64,000 bases of DNA, from NCBI RefSeq assembly GCF_900090045.1, contig NC_041775.1, positions 1,029,501 through 1,093,500 on the forward strand. The letters run 5' to 3'. The stretch's first letter is position 1, and each line of letters opens with the position of its first letter. A model generated the notes under the pieces. The model was not told the DNA's origin, did not search any database, and saw only the letters and a list, made by a program, of their open reading frames with translations. The translations under genes were made by a program, and so were the position numbers. Below are positions 62,116-64,000 of the stretch, piece after piece. The DNA comes from Plasmodium malariae (lineage: Eukaryota > Apicomplexa > Aconoidasida > Haemosporida > Plasmodiidae).

Positions 62116-64000
62116 GTAATACCGTGATCCCTTAATAAATATATTTTCTGTTATATAGAATATATATATAATTATATATTATATACATATATATATATAG
62201 ATATTGATATTGTGAATTGATATTTTACAAAATTAAGTCATATCAATTTTTTTTATCATATATATATATATATATATGTATATAATCTTACAATTAATGC
62301 TATCAATTTTTTTTATCATATATATATATATATATGTATATAATCTTACAATTAATGCTATCAATTTTTTTTATTACATAACCTATATTATGTTTTGTTA
62401 TATTTCATCCTGTTCACTTACGTTATTTATAACAATTATGTGTATATTTTATGTGAATATTTATTTTAACAGAATTTAAGTTGAATAGTTTTTATATGGG
62501 TGTTCATAAATATAGTATTCCATATATGGAGAATATAACTATTGATAATTTTTTTTTTTAAGGTTATTTTTAGAGGATAAGCTGAAATGCTTTGTTATAC
62601 CATAAATCGTAATATATATATTATTTACTTAAGTATCAGGTCAAGTATTACTGACAAATATTAAGGAAATCCATTAAAAAAAATGGTTTATTTGAAAAAA
62701 TATTAAAAAGGTAAATGGTAAGAAATAGCATCATATTATATATATATATATATATTTTTTTTTTTTGTTAAATGCGGTTATACGAATTCCTTTAAAATGT
62801 TCAAGAGCTGTAGCATATGTTATGATGTACTAAAATATTAATTTTTAAATGCTTCACATGAATATTAATTATTAGTATAAAAAATTATATATTATACCAT
62901 TAACTCTTTTGAGATTTATAAAAGAATATTTTTCAAAGGGTTTGGAAAAAATGTAAAAAATACATCGGTTGTACAATTTCATCAAGTGAAAAAAAAAATT
63001 ATTAACATTCGAAGTCGTTCAGAAGAAAATATTTCAGAAAAAATTTATATACATTGTTTTTTTATATTTTTTTTTATTGTATTATATTATATATAATTTT
63101 TGTGCTTTATGACATATTCCGTTTTTCATAAGTTTCTATGAATTTTTTTTTTTTGAAATAAAATTAATAAAGGTTTAAAAATTAACACAATTCATTATAT
63201 TTTTTTACTATTAAATAAAATAACACCCCACAAGTTTAAAATAAAAAGGGAAGGTGTACAGAAATAATGGTACATAAAAGTTGCGTTTTGAAATTATAAG
63301 CTACTTTTACGAAACAATATATATCTATAATATAAATAAGTATTGTACAGTGAGCAGTGTGATACAAATACAGTTACTATGTTGTATATACCATATATAA
63401 TTACAATTAAAATTACTTGCATATATATAAAATATATTATTAAATGATAATAATTATTGAAATATTATATCGTTACATTTTTAATACATTAGTGCAATTT
63501 TTACGTTCATAGGAAAAAAAAAAAACATTACAATTAATATACCACAAGTCTTTGAACAAAATTCATTTCATATATAAGAAAATTATAAACTCTTGCGAAT
63601 AATATATATGCATGAAATTATATAAAAATATAATACAAGAAGATGTACCAATTCTTTCGTCAAATTTTATACGCTGCAAATATTATGTAATGAGTGTATT
63701 TTTATTTATAAAATATAATAATTAATAGTATGATAGCCAAAATGTTTTTTATTTAAAATTTTGTATACAATTTATTTATATTGTATATACACACAATACC
63801 ATTTTTTACAAGGCATAAAGTAATATATGAATTACATTTATTTACTTAACACATGAAGTTAAAAAAAAATAAAAAAAATATATATTTTAAAGGAAAAAAT
63901 TTATATTAACATCTTTTTTGTTTCTTTTTTGCTACAAAAAAAATTTTATATATAGCACATCCCGTAGGAAAAAATCCCAAATGTTATTAATATATTTTTT
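62116..64000. other. Extremely AT-rich tail after the rRNA-like unit
   Basis: TA arrays, poly(T) and no coding exon or RNA gene that I can support. No telomere-type GGGTT(T/C)A array occurs before the window ends. Confidence 0.55.
62235..62360. repeat. Approximately 60-base tandem repeat, two copies plus
   Basis: Unit has a TATCAATTTTTTTTATCATA start, a TA array and ATCTTACAATTAATGC end, repeated with a four-base difference in the TA part. Confidence 0.85.

Noticed and set aside
62116..64000. Telomere or subtelomeric repeat array
   Set aside because: No GGGTT(T/C)A-type repeats; only TA and poly(T) sequence.

Overview
The window is nuclear DNA of a malaria parasite (Plasmodium). It is strongly AT-rich, with long poly(A)/poly(T) and TA tracts, Asn/Lys-rich insertions in coding regions, and short introns with GT...AG borders and T-rich 3' ends. 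One gene (WARP) belongs to a Plasmodium ookinete family. The order WARP - NOL10 - SENP2 - mannose-6-phosphate isomerase - LSD-type demethylase agrees, from memory, with one end of P. falciparum chromosome 8. Intergenic regions are very long and base composition is less extreme than in P. falciparum coding DNA, so a human or primate parasite such as P. malariae or P. ovale fits. I cannot fix the species.

Layout. 1-14.8 kb: a giant minus-strand gene for an LSD-type FAD amine oxidase with an extended PHD finger. Its reading frame is interrupted at two 27-base homopolymers. 14.8-22.4 kb: a gene-poor divergent spacer that may hold one tiny spliced gene. 22.4-25.1 kb: mannose-6-phosphate isomerase (+). 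25.9-26.6 kb: a possible small two-helix membrane protein (+), tail to tail with the next gene. 26.5-32.6 kb: a three-exon SENP/Ulp2-type SUMO protease (-). 32.8-35.8 kb: two candidate small spliced genes (+). 37.6-39.4 kb: the ribosome-biogenesis WD40 protein NOL10/ENP2 (+). 43.1-47.3 kb: a five-exon TKL-like protein kinase (+). 48.7 kb: a 57-codon ORF. 51.05-51.93 kb: WARP (+), a secreted vWA-domain protein. 52-56 kb: AT-rich repeats with no gene seen.

56.26-62.1 kb: a 5.8S-28S rRNA-like unit on the plus strand. It lacks a recognisable 18S gene and carries changes at nearly universal 28S positions, so it looks like a degenerate rDNA copy near the subtelomeric side.

The genes are housekeeping or regulatory and do not form one pathway: chromatin (LSD), sugar-nucleotide/GPI supply (isomerase), SUMO processing, ribosome assembly, signalling and an ookinete micronemal protein. 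The most unusual items are the degenerate rDNA unit, the altered metal site of WARP, the homopolymer frame breaks in the LSD gene, and several short multi-exon genes that simple ORF calling misses.
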